NCBI RefSeq assembly: GCF_902833225.1
Contig: NZ_CADFEI010000029.1
Location: forward strand, 16,166 to 80,165
DNA from: Burkholderia sp. BCC1644
GTDB taxonomy: Bacteria; Pseudomonadota; Gammaproteobacteria; Burkholderiales; Burkholderiaceae
Reading direction: 5' to 3'
Length of the DNA stretch: 64,000 nucleotides
Each line of letters begins with the position of its first letter. Within the stretch, counting starts at the first letter, position 1. The translations under genes were made by a program, and so were the position numbers. Below, in pieces: positions 37,903-47,361 of this stretch. Under the pieces are notes generated by a model. The model worked only from the letters and a program-made list of their open reading frames with translations, was not told the origin of the DNA and searched no databases.

Positions 37903-38922
37903 CTATTGGATCTCGAGATCGGCATTTCTCGATTCCGTTTGCAAGGATGCGACACCGCCGATTGAGTCGGAATATTGTGTACGGTACTCGCGTGCGGATA
38001 CGCCGAAGTGATGTCGAAAGACTCGACTAAAGTGTGCGGTATTGTTAAATCCCCAACTCAAGGCGATTTCAGTAATTGAGCGATGTTGCCAAGCCGGTTG
38101 AGCAAGCCACTTTGCACATCTTTTGAGCCTTTCATGAAGGATCATATCGCTGATGGATTCGCTGCTGGTAGAGAAGATTCGGTACAGATAGCGTCGAGAG
38201 ATGCCGAGAGCTGATGCGACTTGGGAAGGGCACAAACTAGGGTCGCGAAGATTCTCGCAGATAAAGGTACGAGCGTGGCGGAGATGCATTTCCCTGACAT
38301 CCGACATGAGTACCGGAGAGGTGTTGAAATGTTCGGAAAGTGCTGTCGCGACGAGGTCAGCAGTAACACCGGAAAGATGCTCGATGATCGATGAGGAATG
38401 GTGAATGCCGATTGCCTCTCGATGCATCGCGCTGATGTGTTCAACTGCGACGCGCCCGAGGCCGCTCTGTGCGGGCACGCTGATGGCAGTATGTTGCCGG
38501 TCGCAAGGGCCGCGTGACGACAAGAGTGTCCTGCGAAAACGCACCGTGAATTGCTGACCAGAGTATTGCCATACGAACGGCCGAGAGGCGTCAAATAGCA
38601 CCATGTCATTCGGTCGGAGCTGCGCAGTCCGACCATCTTGTGACACCACACTGATCCCGCTCAATTGCACTGACAAGAGAACATGATCGCCATCTTTAAC
38701 TTCTGAAAGACCGTATCGGTGATTCGCGATGTGGTCGGACGCCTGGAGATGTGCCATGCATATCTGACCGTTATCGATCATGTCAACCTGTGCTTCGAAG
38801 GGGGATCGTGGTGCGCTCGCTATCGACATCGACATGGGTACGCAGTGTTCCGCGATCCACTTCTCCCAAGCGGCGAGCCGATCGCACGGCTCGAACTCTG
38901 ATGTGGTAAAGGAACGCCTCAT
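37903..38922 (-). CDS. AraC family regulator with AraC_binding_2 domain (FeaR-like)
   Basis: A 339-residue regulator. The N-terminal ~200 residues are of the AraC_binding_2 type (RLAAWEKWIAEHCVPM, LLSVQLSGISVVSQDGRTAQLRPNDMVLFDASRPFVWQY); the C-terminal double HTH includes PSQVASALGISRRYLYRIF and ITEIALSWGFNNTAHFSRVFRHHFGVSAREYR. Known members include FeaR, which controls aromatic amine oxidation in enterobacteria, and the QHNDH regulator of Paracoccus is also an AraC protein, so this gene is a second candidate regulator for the amine genes. It lies downstream of the PLP lyase-like gene on the same strand. Confidence 0.88.
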   Translation of the reverse strand: MRRSFTTSEFEPCDRLAAWEKWIAEHCVPMSMSIASAPRSPFEAQVDMIDNGQICMAHLQASDHIANHRYGLSEVKDGDHVLLSVQLSGISVVSQDGRTAQLRPNDMVLFDASRPFVWQYSGQQFTVRFRRTLLSSRGPCDRQHTAISVPAQSGLGRVAVEHISAMHREAIGIHHSSSIIEHLSGVTADLVATALSEHFNTSPVLMSDVREMHLRHARTFICENLRDPSLCPSQVASALGISRRYLYRIFSTSSESISDMILHERLKRCAKWLAQPAWQHRSITEIALSWGFNNTAHFSRVFRHHFGVSAREYRTQYSDSIGGVASLQTESRNADLEIQ

Positions 38923-39003
38923 GATTGCTGTACCTCATTCGTCAGAATTCGTAATTCTCTGCAGACTTGAAAGTGATCCAGAAAGGCTATCAAGTCACTC
39001 TGG

Positions 39004-39047
39004 CTTTCCGAGCCTGAACGCTCCTCGAGCGAGGCTCGCACGGAAAG
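39004..39047 (-). terminator. Branched hairpin downstream of the PLP enzyme gene
   Basis: CTTTCCG at 39004-39010 pairs with CGGAAAG near 39041-39047, AGCCT with AGGCT inside, and CGCT with AGCG around a short loop. It lies about 75 bp beyond the stop of the 39120-40385 gene. No T-run follows, so it may be an RNA stabiliser or weak terminator. Confidence 0.35.
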
Positions 39048-39119
39048 CGTTGATGCAATGAGTCCGTCGGCAGTAACATATTTGAACAATCATATGATCG
39101 ACGACGGTACGATAAATCT

Positions 39120-40385
39120 CTACTTTGGTGAGTCAACAAACTTGAGTGCCCGTTCGAAATCTTCGATCAAGTCTTCCGCATCTTCGATTCCGACTGAAAC
39201 TCGAATCATCCCGTCGGGAATTCCCATCGACAAACGAATCGCCGCTCCAGCTTCCCAGAATATGGTCGACGCAACCGGAATGACGAGTGTCCTGGTGTCG
39301 CCAAGACCTGTTGCCTTGATTGGAATGCGAAGGTAGTTGAGAAAATCGACGGTCGCGTCAGCACGGGTGAGCTCAAAAGACAGCAACCAGGAGTTCGCCC
39401 TGAATAACGTCTTGGCGATGTGGTGTTGCGGGTGATCGGCGAGACCTGGATAGCTCACTTGCCTGACAGCGGCATGGCCTTGAAGATACTCGGCCAGAAG
39501 CAGTGCAGTCTCGCTGCATTTTTGCACGCGGAGCTCCAACGTCTCCATGCCGAGCGAGATCTGGTGCGCTTGCTCCGAGGAGAGTGACGCCCCCATGTCC
39601 CGAAGGCCCTTCTTGCGAATTTGGAGCAGGCCCTGTTGCGCCGCAGGCGCTCGACGGTATTCTTCGGCTATGTTGGGGTAGAGCTGCCAATCAAATATAC
39701 CGGTATCAGTGACTGCACCTCCCAGCGCCGCGCCATGACCAGCAATCGTTTTGCTTAGCGAATTGATGACCAAACTCGCTCCGACTGCCTTGGGGGTGAA
39801 GAGTGCCGGCGAAGTGATCGTGTTGTCGACGACATATGGAATGCCACGTTCGCGACAAAGTTCGCCAATTTGCCTAAGATCTGGAATCTGCGTGCCAGGA
39901 TTGGCGATCGTTTCGAGGAACACCATCCGGGTTCTTTCGGTCATTGCATCTGCGACCGATTGCGCCGATGAGGTGTCCACCATCGTCACCTCAACCCCCA
40001 ATCCGCGCAGGGTTCCAAGCAGACTGTTGGTGTTCCCGAAGATGAAGCGGCTAGAGATTAGATGATCGCCCGCACGCAGAAGCGTATAGAACACTGCGGA
40101 GAGTGCCCCCATTCCGGTACCGAAACACACCGTCCCAATGCCCTGTTCCAGTTCCGTGATCTTTGTTTCCAGGGCAGCAGTGGTGGGCGTGCCTTGGCGC
40201 GCGTAGTTGAAACTACCCTTCTTCGTCCCCTGAAAGACACCGATGAGGTCCTCGACCCGATCAAACCCGTATTGAACCGAGGTGTGAATAGGCGCTCTCA
40301 GCCCACCGTATTCGATACCAGTCAGTCGGTCTTTGTGCACTAAGCTTGTCGTCAGTCCAAGCTTCTTGTTCGTATTCCCACTCAT
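39120..40385 (-). CDS. Cys/Met metabolism PLP-dependent enzyme (cystathionine gamma-synthase/lyase family)
   Basis: A 421-residue fold-type I enzyme acting on a sulfur amino acid or related gamma-substituted substrate. Landmarks: YARQGTPTTAALE, ELEQGIGTVCFGTGMGA, the cofactor aspartate in VVDNTITSP, Schiff-base Lys212 in NSLSKTIAGHG, and C-terminal VSVGIEDAEDLIEDFERAL. Both CGS and methionine gamma-lyase share this pattern, so the reaction (sulfhydrylase, synthase or lyase) is open. ATG 40385 follows GGAAGA; the longer frame upstream is unsupported. Neighbours on the same strand are a SnoaL-type and a metallo-hydrolase gene. Confidence 0.85.
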   Translation of the reverse strand: MSGNTNKKLGLTTSLVHKDRLTGIEYGGLRAPIHTSVQYGFDRVEDLIGVFQGTKKGSFNYARQGTPTTAALETKITELEQGIGTVCFGTGMGALSAVFYTLLRAGDHLISSRFIFGNTNSLLGTLRGLGVEVTMVDTSSAQSVADAMTERTRMVFLETIANPGTQIPDLRQIGELCRERGIPYVVDNTITSPALFTPKAVGASLVINSLSKTIAGHGAALGGAVTDTGIFDWQLYPNIAEEYRRAPAAQQGLLQIRKKGLRDMGASLSSEQAHQISLGMETLELRVQKCSETALLLAEYLQGHAAVRQVSYPGLADHPQHHIAKTLFRANSWLLSFELTRADATVDFLNYLRIPIKATGLGDTRTLVIPVASTIFWEAGAAIRLSMGIPDGMIRVSVGIEDAEDLIEDFERALKFVDSPK

Positions 40386-40548
40386 ATATCTTCCGTCGGC
40401 TGAAATTGAACGACTTCGACTGCGATGTCTCCATGCAGCCGCTTGTCGAGCGCGGCTGCATGCTAGCTCCAAACGATCATGGCTCCCACAATTCACGACG
40501 GGAACTCAGGGCTCTCTCGGGTAAGCCCTCGGCGTCAATTTACGAGAA

Positions 40549-41007
40549 CTATGCCAGAGCACCCAATTGTCGACGAATGTCCAGTCGATCGAAGTGTGCT
40601 CGCTTCTCGATGATCTTTCCGTCTGCAATCCTAAGAAGCATCATCAACGAGAAGCGTAGCGTCTTGCCGGTCGGCTCCACTCCTTCGATCGGACCTGATT
40701 GTTTTCCTTCGAAGGTCAAATAGGCTGCAACTTGGTCACCCTCGGCGAGCAGCGCTTCGAGCGGGAATCGGAAACCTTTGAAAGCGTCGAAGTTCTTCTT
40801 TTCTGAGTCGACGAACCCTTCCGCGCCTTGAATCGGGGTATCGACCTGCAAGTAAAAAACGAAGTCCGGATGACACAAGGCTGCGGCCGCTGAATAGTCC
40901 TCTCGCTGCAGGGCGGCGTAGAACTGCCGGACAATGTCCTTGTTCGCTTCAACTTGAAGAGCCGCTTGGAGTGCGCGGCCCATTTCTTGGTTTGTGTCGG
41001 CTGACAT
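40549..41007 (-). CDS. SnoaL-like / NTF2-fold protein
   Basis: A 152-residue protein with the cone-shaped NTF2 fold pattern: NKDIVRQFYAALQREDYSAAAALCHPDFVFYLQVD, a middle FRFPLEALLAEGDQVAAYLTFEGK, and LMMLLRIADGKIIEKRAHFDRLDIRRQLG. Members are ester cyclases, isomerases or ligand-binding proteins, many of uncertain role. It sits between the PLP enzyme and the metallo-beta-lactamase-fold hydrolase (49 bp gap), probably one operon under the TetR gene further upstream. Confidence 0.8.
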   Translation of the reverse strand: MSADTNQEMGRALQAALQVEANKDIVRQFYAALQREDYSAAAALCHPDFVFYLQVDTPIQGAEGFVDSEKKNFDAFKGFRFPLEALLAEGDQVAAYLTFEGKQSGPIEGVEPTGKTLRFSLMMLLRIADGKIIEKRAHFDRLDIRRQLGALA

Positions 41008-41055
41008 GATTTTGTACCTTTCGTGCGAAATGAATCGAGTTGCGTCGACAAGCCT

Positions 41056-41826
41056 TTAGAGAGTGCAGGTCTCGCCGTCTTCCGGGATGAGCAGAAACCC
41101 GGTCATGCCTTTTTCGGCGGAGAATTCACGCAGTTCCTTTCGGGTCAAGGTCGCATGATTGACCGCTTCCATGTGCGTTGCGAACAGCATAGCTTGGGGC
41201 GCGGCCTGATGGACTTTATAGACGTCCTCCTTGCCCATGATGATCGAACCCAAGCCGGGAACTTGCGCATCGCCGCTGTTCAGGATGATGGCCTCCGGCT
41301 TGTAGGCTTTCAGGTTGTCTTCCACATACTTGTTCCAAATCGTGTCGCCAGCCAGGTACAGAGTTTTTTCTTCCGGATGCTTGAAAACGACACCGCTCAC
41401 TTGTCCGAGCAAATGGCCGATGGCGTGAATCGCTTCGTCCGATCCATGTTGGCCAGGCGTCTTGATGAGCGTCAATCCGTTGAATTCGGTGCTCTCAGTC
41501 ATCAGACGAACGTCGGTGAAGCCCGATTCCTTCACGATGTTGGCATCCTCTTCATGCTGGACGAAGATCGGCATGTCCTTCGGGATCAAGGATTTGGCGC
41601 CGTCATCCCAGTGATCCAGATGGGTGTGGGTAACGATGATGGCGTCCACGTCGAGAATCTGATCGACAGGGAGGGGCAGTTCGACGGTCGGCCAATTCAG
41701 GTGGCTATTCGCCGTACCTTCGAATCCGGGGTAGGTGTCCTTGGGGGACAGCACGGGATCGACGAGGAACCTCGTGCCGGCGATTTCGACGATGACTGTC
41801 GCATTGCGGATTTGCTGGATCTTCAT
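41056..41826 (-). CDS. Metallo-beta-lactamase-fold hydrolase (UlaG-like)
   Basis: A 256-residue MBL-fold enzyme. The metal-binding HxHxDH motif is HTHLDH with His67, His69, Asp71, His72; further ligands are likely His118-like in PGQHGSDE and Asp in LYLAGDTIW, plus the late His in FATHMEAVNH. The small size and the LVDPVLSPKD beginning match the UlaG/lactonase-like branch (Lactamase_B_2/3). ATG 41826 is preceded by AGGAG. Substrate unknown. It is 87 bp downstream of a TetR gene on the same strand. Confidence 0.85.
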   Translation of the reverse strand: MKIQQIRNATVIVEIAGTRFLVDPVLSPKDTYPGFEGTANSHLNWPTVELPLPVDQILDVDAIIVTHTHLDHWDDGAKSLIPKDMPIFVQHEEDANIVKESGFTDVRLMTESTEFNGLTLIKTPGQHGSDEAIHAIGHLLGQVSGVVFKHPEEKTLYLAGDTIWNKYVEDNLKAYKPEAIILNSGDAQVPGLGSIIMGKEDVYKVHQAAPQAMLFATHMEAVNHATLTRKELREFSAEKGMTGFLLIPEDGETCTL

Positions 41827-41912
41827 GGGGACGCTCCTTCTGCGTGGGGGGGTTAAGTACCAATCGTTACATAATGAAGTAAAAAAAGTGCGTGCGAGAC
41901 GCACGCACACGT

Positions 41913-42491
41913 TCAGTCGAGATTCGAGAATAGCAGCCGCAAGGCGTCATCAAGTCGCTCAGAATCGTAACCGGCGCGAACCATCACCTGGAGTCCTGGG
42001 AACGCTACGACCAACAGCCTCGCTGTGTCACGTGCCGGCTTGGCACTCTTCACTGATCCTTCTGCTTGACCGCGTTCGATCGCGCGTGTCAGAGCGTCTT
42101 CAATACACTGGAAATCCTGTTGAACCCGCACTCGAACTTCAGAATCGTGCGGAGCCATCTCGACAGCTTGATTTATGCTCATGCATCCGCGTGTGAACTC
42201 CGGTGCGCGGGCATCAGCGACGATCATTCGAAAAAAAACTTCGATGGCGTGGCGAGCCGGCCCATGCTCCAAAATACGACGCATGTCGTGAGCGCGCTCA
42301 CCCCGGTATGCGTCGAACGCAGCCAGAAACAGTTCGCGCTTTCCGCCAAATGCCCCGTACAAGCTGCTCTTGCCCAGTCCTGTCGCTGCTACCAAATCAG
42401 TAACCGAGGTGCCTTCATAGCCTTTACGCCAGAACACGCCCATTGCTTGGTGCAAAACCTCTGCGGCGTCGAATTCTCGCGGCCGCGCCAT
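41913..42491 (-). CDS. TetR family transcriptional regulator
   Basis: A 192-residue repressor of the AcrR/NemR-like type: HTH in MARPREFDAAEVLHQAMGVFWRKGYEGTSVTDLVAATGLGKSSLYGAFGGK (residues 1-50, given here only in outline), then a TetR_C_16-like helical domain with CMSINQAVEMAP. It is the first gene of a minus-strand series with the MBL hydrolase, SnoaL protein and PLP enzyme, and most simply represses that series and itself. Confidence 0.9.
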   Translation of the reverse strand: MARPREFDAAEVLHQAMGVFWRKGYEGTSVTDLVAATGLGKSSLYGAFGGKRELFLAAFDAYRGERAHDMRRILEHGPARHAIEVFFRMIVADARAPEFTRGCMSINQAVEMAPHDSEVRVRVQQDFQCIEDALTRAIERGQAEGSVKSAKPARDTARLLVVAFPGLQVMVRAGYDSERLDDALRLLFSNLD

Positions 42492-42906
42492 AGACTACCT
42501 CCACTTCAACTGCGATTTACCTATCACCTTGCGAGGCATTATGGAACGAGCGGTACGAAATGTCAACCATGTTCGTCGCGTCGCTCATCGGTGGCGACGG
42601 CAGACCGTCCAAATACAAAATAGGGAGCGATTATCGTGGGTGGCACCGATGACTCTCGGGCTCAGTGTGGTCGTGCTTCGGTGAGCGCGTGTCTCGTACC
42701 GAACGCTACCATTGGCTGCTTGGAGACAAAGCATCAATGTACGTTGCGAGGCCGGCCTTCATGGAAACGTCCTCGGCGTGGACTGGATGCGCGTCAATTT
42801 TGAACAAGTTGACGTCGCCAATCGCGTGGCGATATTGTGCAATCGGCTTGAAGGGGGTTCCCCTAGTTGTCGAGGCTAGCCGATCGTGGCAGATTTTGCT
42901 TGTTAA
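42492..42906. other. Intergenic region between divergent TetR and sigma-54 activator genes
   Basis: About 415 bp with the promoters of both genes. A reverse frame at 42706-42924 looks like a decayed C-terminus (DAHPVHAEDVSMKAG) but I cannot place it. Nothing else assigned. Confidence 0.35.
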
Positions 42907-44877
42907 GTGGTGGTGGAATTTCAATTGGCTGCTCAGCTCCTAAGAGCCGTGGGAGGTGTCCGCGGTCTTACCCATACCGAAACCTCGGTCTCGTACCAGT
43001 TGCAAGTCGCGAATCTGGTGCGCGATCAGTTGCGCTCAGACGGAGTGCTGCCCGAAGGCGTGCTGCGGGAGGATATTGAGGCGTCTTGGCGACGAAGCAT
43101 CGACCAGGGTGTTCGCTGGTATGACCATTCATTGCTGGATCTTCCGGATGCGAAGTGCCAGGAAGAGATGCGTGAGATGAACCGCGCTTTGCTGGATGCA
43201 GCGACACCTGAACTCCGCTTTCTTGCGGAGCGTTGCTCCCCACAAGAAGTTGTCATTCTGACCGACGCCGATGCGGCGATCCTGAAAATTGATGGTCACG
43301 TGGTTCGATTCAAGGAGCAAATTGGAATCCGCGACATGCGTCCTGGCGCTTGCTGGAGCGAATCCCTGCGAGGAACGAACGCTCTCGGGATGGCGCTCAT
43401 CGAAGGCCGATCCGTACTTGTGGATAGCGGCGAGCACTTTCTGGACAGTTTGAACCGCGTTTCATGCAGATCGATGCCTATCGCGGACGCGTATGGCAAG
43501 ATTCTCGGTGTGCTGGATGTGACTCGTGACGGGCCGCTTCCGTTCCAAGACACGACCTTTATGCTGATGAATACGGTGGCACGACATATCGAGCGCCGGG
43601 TGTTCGCTGCTACGTTCCCCGAGCATGTTCTGGTTGCTATACACCCATACGAGCAATATCTCGATTCGGCATGGTCCGGTCTATTGGCCATCACAGATGA
43701 CGGTACGATCGTGGCTGCCAATTTCCAGGCATGTGAGCTGTTGAATCTTAAGAGGTCGGAAATCGTCGGTCGCCAATGCGGCGACCCGTTGCAGCTGCGT
43801 GGCACGACATTTATGACTGTCCTAGAACAAGCTCACGGACTGCAGATCTCTGGCATGCAGCATGATTTTCGGTTCAAGGTTCTTGCATTGCCTCGGTATT
43901 CTGTCCCTGGAATTGTGCGCGCCAACGCACATACGGGAGCGGCGGAGGACGAATCTCCTTTGGCCGCGCTTGCCGGTGGAGAACGCCAGTTGCTGCGCTC
44001 ATTGCAGATGGCGCGCCAGGGCTTGAACAACGGTGTGCCGGTCTTGCTACAAGGAGAGACGGGTACGGGTAAGGAGGTGGTTGCGAGGGGGTTGCACGAT
44101 GCCAGCACGCGTGCTGGAAAGTCGTTCGTCGCAGTGAACTGCGCTGCTATTCCCGAAGGGCTAATCGAGTCGGAACTGTTCGGCTACCGGGAGGGGGCTT
44201 TCACCGGGGCTAGAAAGGGAGGAGCCGTTGGGCGCCTGATGCAAGCGAATGGAGGGACGCTCTTTTTAGACGAAATCGGAGACATGCCCACTGCTCTGCA
44301 GGCTCGCCTATTGCGGGTTCTACAGGAACGCAAAGTTGCTCCATTGGGCCCCGGCGGCGAACAGGATATCGACGTGGCAGTGATCTGCGCGACCCACCGA
44401 GACTTGAGAACGCTTGTGCGCGACAAGATATTTCGGGAGGACCTTTACTATCGGGTCAATGGCTTCTCGATTCGTCTCCCTGCGTTGCGTGAGAGGCACG
44501 ACATCGATTTGCTTGTACTGTCGATATTGAAGAGGCTCGGGGCGCCGGAGGTGCGTATCAGTGACGAGCTAGCGAGAGTTTTTCGGAAGCACCAGTGGCC
44601 AGGCAATATTCGCCAACTCGAAATGGTGTTGCGGACTGCGTTGGCGGTTCGGTGCGACGGCGAGATCGAGCTTGGGCTGGATCATATGTGCGTTGGGTTT
44701 GTTGACGCCGATGCCTGCCTGGCTCCAGCAAATTCGGTTGGATTGATTCGCAAGCAAGAAGCTCATTTGATTCGCGATGCACTGGAAAAGCACGACGGAA
44801 ATGTGGCTGAAGCTGCAAAGACTCTGGGCATTGGCCGGTCTACGCTTTATCGAAAAATTAAGGAAATTCAGGGTTAA
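42907..44877 (+). CDS. AcoR-type sigma-54-dependent activator (GAF-PAS-AAA+-Fis HTH)
   Basis: A ~656-residue enhancer-binding protein. N-terminal GAF (LREDIEASWRRSIDQG; ILTDADAAILKI; CWSESLRGTNALGMAL), PAS (~residues 255-330), then AAA+ with Walker A GETGTGKE from residue 383, the sigma-54 contact loop GAFTGARKGG, Walker B GGTLFLDEIGDMP, arginine fingers, and a Fis-type HTH at the end (HDGNVAEAAKTLGIGRSTLYRKI). AcoR-like proteins activate alcohol, aldehyde and amine catabolic operons. Start is uncertain: GTG 42907 or an in-frame GTG at 42949. The only good sigma-54 promoters I found in this window are in front of the QHNDH genes, about 8 kb away, so it is the main candidate activator for them. 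Confidence 0.9.
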   Translation: MVVEFQLAAQLLRAVGGVRGLTHTETSVSYQLQVANLVRDQLRSDGVLPEGVLREDIEASWRRSIDQGVRWYDHSLLDLPDAKCQEEMREMNRALLDAATPELRFLAERCSPQEVVILTDADAAILKIDGHVVRFKEQIGIRDMRPGACWSESLRGTNALGMALIEGRSVLVDSGEHFLDSLNRVSCRSMPIADAYGKILGVLDVTRDGPLPFQDTTFMLMNTVARHIERRVFAATFPEHVLVAIHPYEQYLDSAWSGLLAITDDGTIVAANFQACELLNLKRSEIVGRQCGDPLQLRGTTFMTVLEQAHGLQISGMQHDFRFKVLALPRYSVPGIVRANAHTGAAEDESPLAALAGGERQLLRSLQMARQGLNNGVPVLLQGETGTGKEVVARGLHDASTRAGKSFVAVNCAAIPEGLIESELFGYREGAFTGARKGGAVGRLMQANGGTLFLDEIGDMPTALQARLLRVLQERKVAPLGPGGEQDIDVAVICATHRDLRTLVRDKIFREDLYYRVNGFSIRLPALRERHDIDLLVLSILKRLGAPEVRISDELARVFRKHQWPGNIRQLEMVLRTALAVRCDGEIELGLDHMCVGFVDADACLAPANSVGLIRKQEAHLIRDALEKHDGNVAEAAKTLGIGRSTLYRKIKEIQG

Positions 44878-45269
44878 CGACGTCTCAATTGGCCACTTTT
44901 GCACGATCCTGATACGCGTAGCTCACGAATACGGTTACTCGTTGGAATTCCATCTGATTCGCGAGAAACCACAGTTCTGCCGATGAGACGGATGTGTCGA
45001 CGACCTGCGGATTGACGACGTTTGGGCACGCCTTCCGTATTGAATCGTGTGTACGTCTGCCCGCGGAATACTTAGCGTAACGATGGCTAAATGAGCAATC
45101 GTTCCGAAACGATCGTCGATCGACTTGAGTGCAAGCAACCTGCATTGAGTTCCCCTCAGCTTCACCGCAAAGATCCAGTGGCGAGGGTCGGCATCAAGCC
45201 AATCTTCGGTATGGAGTTCGCAGGATTTCGTGGAGAGTCTATAACCAACTGACGGATGATGGCTCAGGT

Positions 45270-45395
45270 GGCGAAAATGACGAAGTCGCCACGGTATCCG
45301 AATACACGACTAGCGTACAAGTTCACCAAGACATACCGCAGGAAATTTTCTGTAGAAGCGATGTGCGAAGTGCTCGGTGTATGGCGTGCGTTCAC
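45270..45395 (+). pseudogene. Fragment of an IS3-family orfB
   Basis: About 40 codons reading RLAYKFTKTYRRKFSVEAMCEVLGVW, the characteristic N-terminal HTH_21 segment of another IS3-family OrfB. It breaks off around 45395 and is not related to the two IS3 copies elsewhere in the window. Confidence 0.6.
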
Positions 45396-45399
45396 GCGT

Positions 45400-45830
45400 T
45401 CTGCGGCCTCGCGGAAAAACTCCACACGTATCTGCCTTAGGCGTGCCGCTGATGCCAGCGCTGGTACGGCTTCTTGAACGATGCTCCTCCGTGAGGGCTG
45501 CCACCGACGGTGCGGCCGGATGCCAGCGGGCGCGCAAGTGGTGGCAGTGCCACGCGCTCGGACTTCGACCCCTTGCCGGTCACCGCGAGGCATAACGCAC
45601 CCGCGGGCATGTGTCGTGATGTCACCCACCGTCGCCGTCACCAGTTCCTGTGCACGCAGATCGGTCGCGTAACCGAAATCCAGCACGAAACGCAGACGTT
45701 CCGCAGCAGGTGCTGTCGAGTCAGTGTGCTCGAGCCGGTCGCCAGGGCCCGCAGGATCCTGGTGGATGGTCACGTGCCAGCTATCGAGCTCGGCGAAATC
45801 CATTTCGCGATGCTCAAAATCACCCAACAC
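45400..45830 (-). pseudogene. Remnant of a tyrosine site-specific integrase
   Basis: On the minus strand, AAERLRFVLDFGYATDLRAQELVTATVGDI is the start of a tyrosine recombinase catalytic domain (the arginine of the R-H-R-Y set sits in the LRAQEL part), then, after a frame change, GKGSKSERVALPPLARPL. The histidine box and tyrosine are lost. It is the only integrase trace in the window. Confidence 0.6.
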
Positions 45831-46152
45831 ACTCGTTTCCCGTCAGGCAAACACATTCACATCGACAAAGGCGATCCGGCTTCGGTCAACATGCCGACCA
45901 CTGAAGGTGAGCTTCAAGGGGCAGACATCTAACCTTTCTAACGTGCAGCTACGAGTTTGGATGGTAACGAGGTTTGCAGCGTCGTTAATGCTTGCTCATG
46001 TGGACAGGTTCGCCTAGTGATAGACCTATCGTGGCAGACAGCTGGAGCTGTTCTGTCTTGTAGCCGAAGGTGAGGTCGTGTTGCGAGCGGCGCAACAAGT
46101 CATCGCGATGCATGTACGCAAAAGTGTAATTGGCGGCGTCGGAAAGGCGATA

Positions 46153-46185
46153 AGGATGAGTCTTCCCGCGGGGAAGACTCATCCT
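46153..46185 (-). terminator. Strong 15-bp stem hairpin downstream of the porin gene
   Basis: AGGATGAGTCTTCCC at 46153-46167 pairs perfectly with 46171-46185 around a three-base loop. It lies 46 bp after the minus-strand porin stop at 46231. No T-tract is present on either side, so it may act as an mRNA 3' stabiliser or a Rho-assisted terminator. Confidence 0.5.
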
Positions 46186-46230
46186 GTGGACTGGAAGATT
46201 GACCAGCCCGGGAGAGCTAGAACGAGATCC

Positions 46231-47361
46231 TCAGAAGCGGTGCCTAATGCCGAGCATCACGAGTGTCTGGGTACTTGTGCCTCCGGCGGTGTACGTATCA
46301 GCAATTACGGCTTGAGCAGGGCCGAGGCCATTTGAGCCAGAGGCATGGCCGTATCCGGCCGAAGCATAGAGGTCTGTTCGTTTTGACAGTGCGTAGTCGG
46401 CCGCAGCGGTTACCTGATGATAGGTGGCGGACGAATCACCGTGCGACTTCATGTAGTCGTAGCCGACTTCAAGCAAAGTCGCCGGCGACACCTGCCACGC
46501 GGTAAAGACCGATACATTGTTGAATCGCTCGGCCCCTCTAAAGGTTGAATCTGCGTCGGCAAGATACTCGGCGTAGCTGTAGTACCCACCAATCGTCACT
46601 GGGCCAACCACGTATGCTGCCCCTGCTCGTGCAACGTTATATTTGCTTGCACTGGCATAAGCGGAGTTGACTGGGCTAAAGAAGTTGCCAGACGCGCTTG
46701 ATGCTCCGCGACTCGCGGAACGAGCGTTGCCGTTGTCTGCATGGAAGTAACCGCTGGCCAGCGTCAAAGACCCGATTGAATAGTTCAACGCGGCACTGTA
46801 TGAGTGCCCGGAACCGACGCTGCCCGCAACGTTGCCGAACCCGTATTGGAGGGCGAGCTGCAGTCCTCCCCAAGTGGGACTTACCCATTTAACAGCATTG
46901 TCGATCTTCGTCGTTCCGTCTGCCAGATCTATGTCGCCGGGCGCCGTAAAGTATTCCAAAAGAGAGTTACCTTGAACTGGAATAACTAGATCTATAAGGC
47001 CGTCAAATTGCCGGCCAAATGTCAATGCCCCATATTTATCGTTTTTCAATCCAACATATGATTGACGTGTAAACAGACGGTGCGAATCTGAGGATGCTCC
47101 ATTGTTTATGTCAAATTGATTCTCAAGAGTGAAAAGGGCCGACCAACCGCCACCCAAGTCCTCATTGCCACGCATGCCCCAAACAGTAGGTGACATCTGG
47201 CCACTTTGCATAGAGATTCCGTTGTTGGATCCTCCGTTATTGTGGATATACTGAATGGAGTTGTCTAAAACGCCGTACAAGGTAACTGAGGACTGCGCGA
47301 ATGCATGACCGTAAATGCAGGTGGAAAATCCGCAAATAAGGTTGAAAACCTTCTTTTTCAT
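46231..47361 (-). CDS. Gram-negative porin (third copy)
   Basis: A 376-residue porin: signal peptide MKKKVFNLICGFSTC...HAFAQ, first strand SSVTLYGVLDNS, DLGGGWSALFTLENQF typical of the family and C-terminal VMLGIRHRF. ATG 47361 with GGAGATTC just upstream. Lower GC and codon use unlike the two porins at 3.2-5.5 kb mark it as acquired DNA. It is the first gene beyond qhpG and may serve amine uptake across the outer membrane. A hairpin follows the stop. Confidence 0.9.
   Translation of the reverse strand: MKKKVFNLICGFSTCIYGHAFAQSSVTLYGVLDNSIQYIHNNGGSNNGISMQSGQMSPTVWGMRGNEDLGGGWSALFTLENQFDINNGASSDSHRLFTRQSYVGLKNDKYGALTFGRQFDGLIDLVIPVQGNSLLEYFTAPGDIDLADGTTKIDNAVKWVSPTWGGLQLALQYGFGNVAGSVGSGHSYSAALNYSIGSLTLASGYFHADNGNARSASRGASSASGNFFSPVNSAYASASKYNVARAGAAYVVGPVTIGGYYSYAEYLADADSTFRGAERFNNVSVFTAWQVSPATLLEVGYDYMKSHGDSSATYHQVTAAADYALSKRTDLYASAGYGHASGSNGLGPAQAVIADTYTAGGTSTQTLVMLGIRHRF

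Noticed and set aside
45985..46182. 65-codon minus-strand frame with beta-strand-like sequence (HDLTFGYKTEQLQLSATIG)
   Set aside because: Could be the end of an outer-membrane channel relic, but too short and without start or family match.
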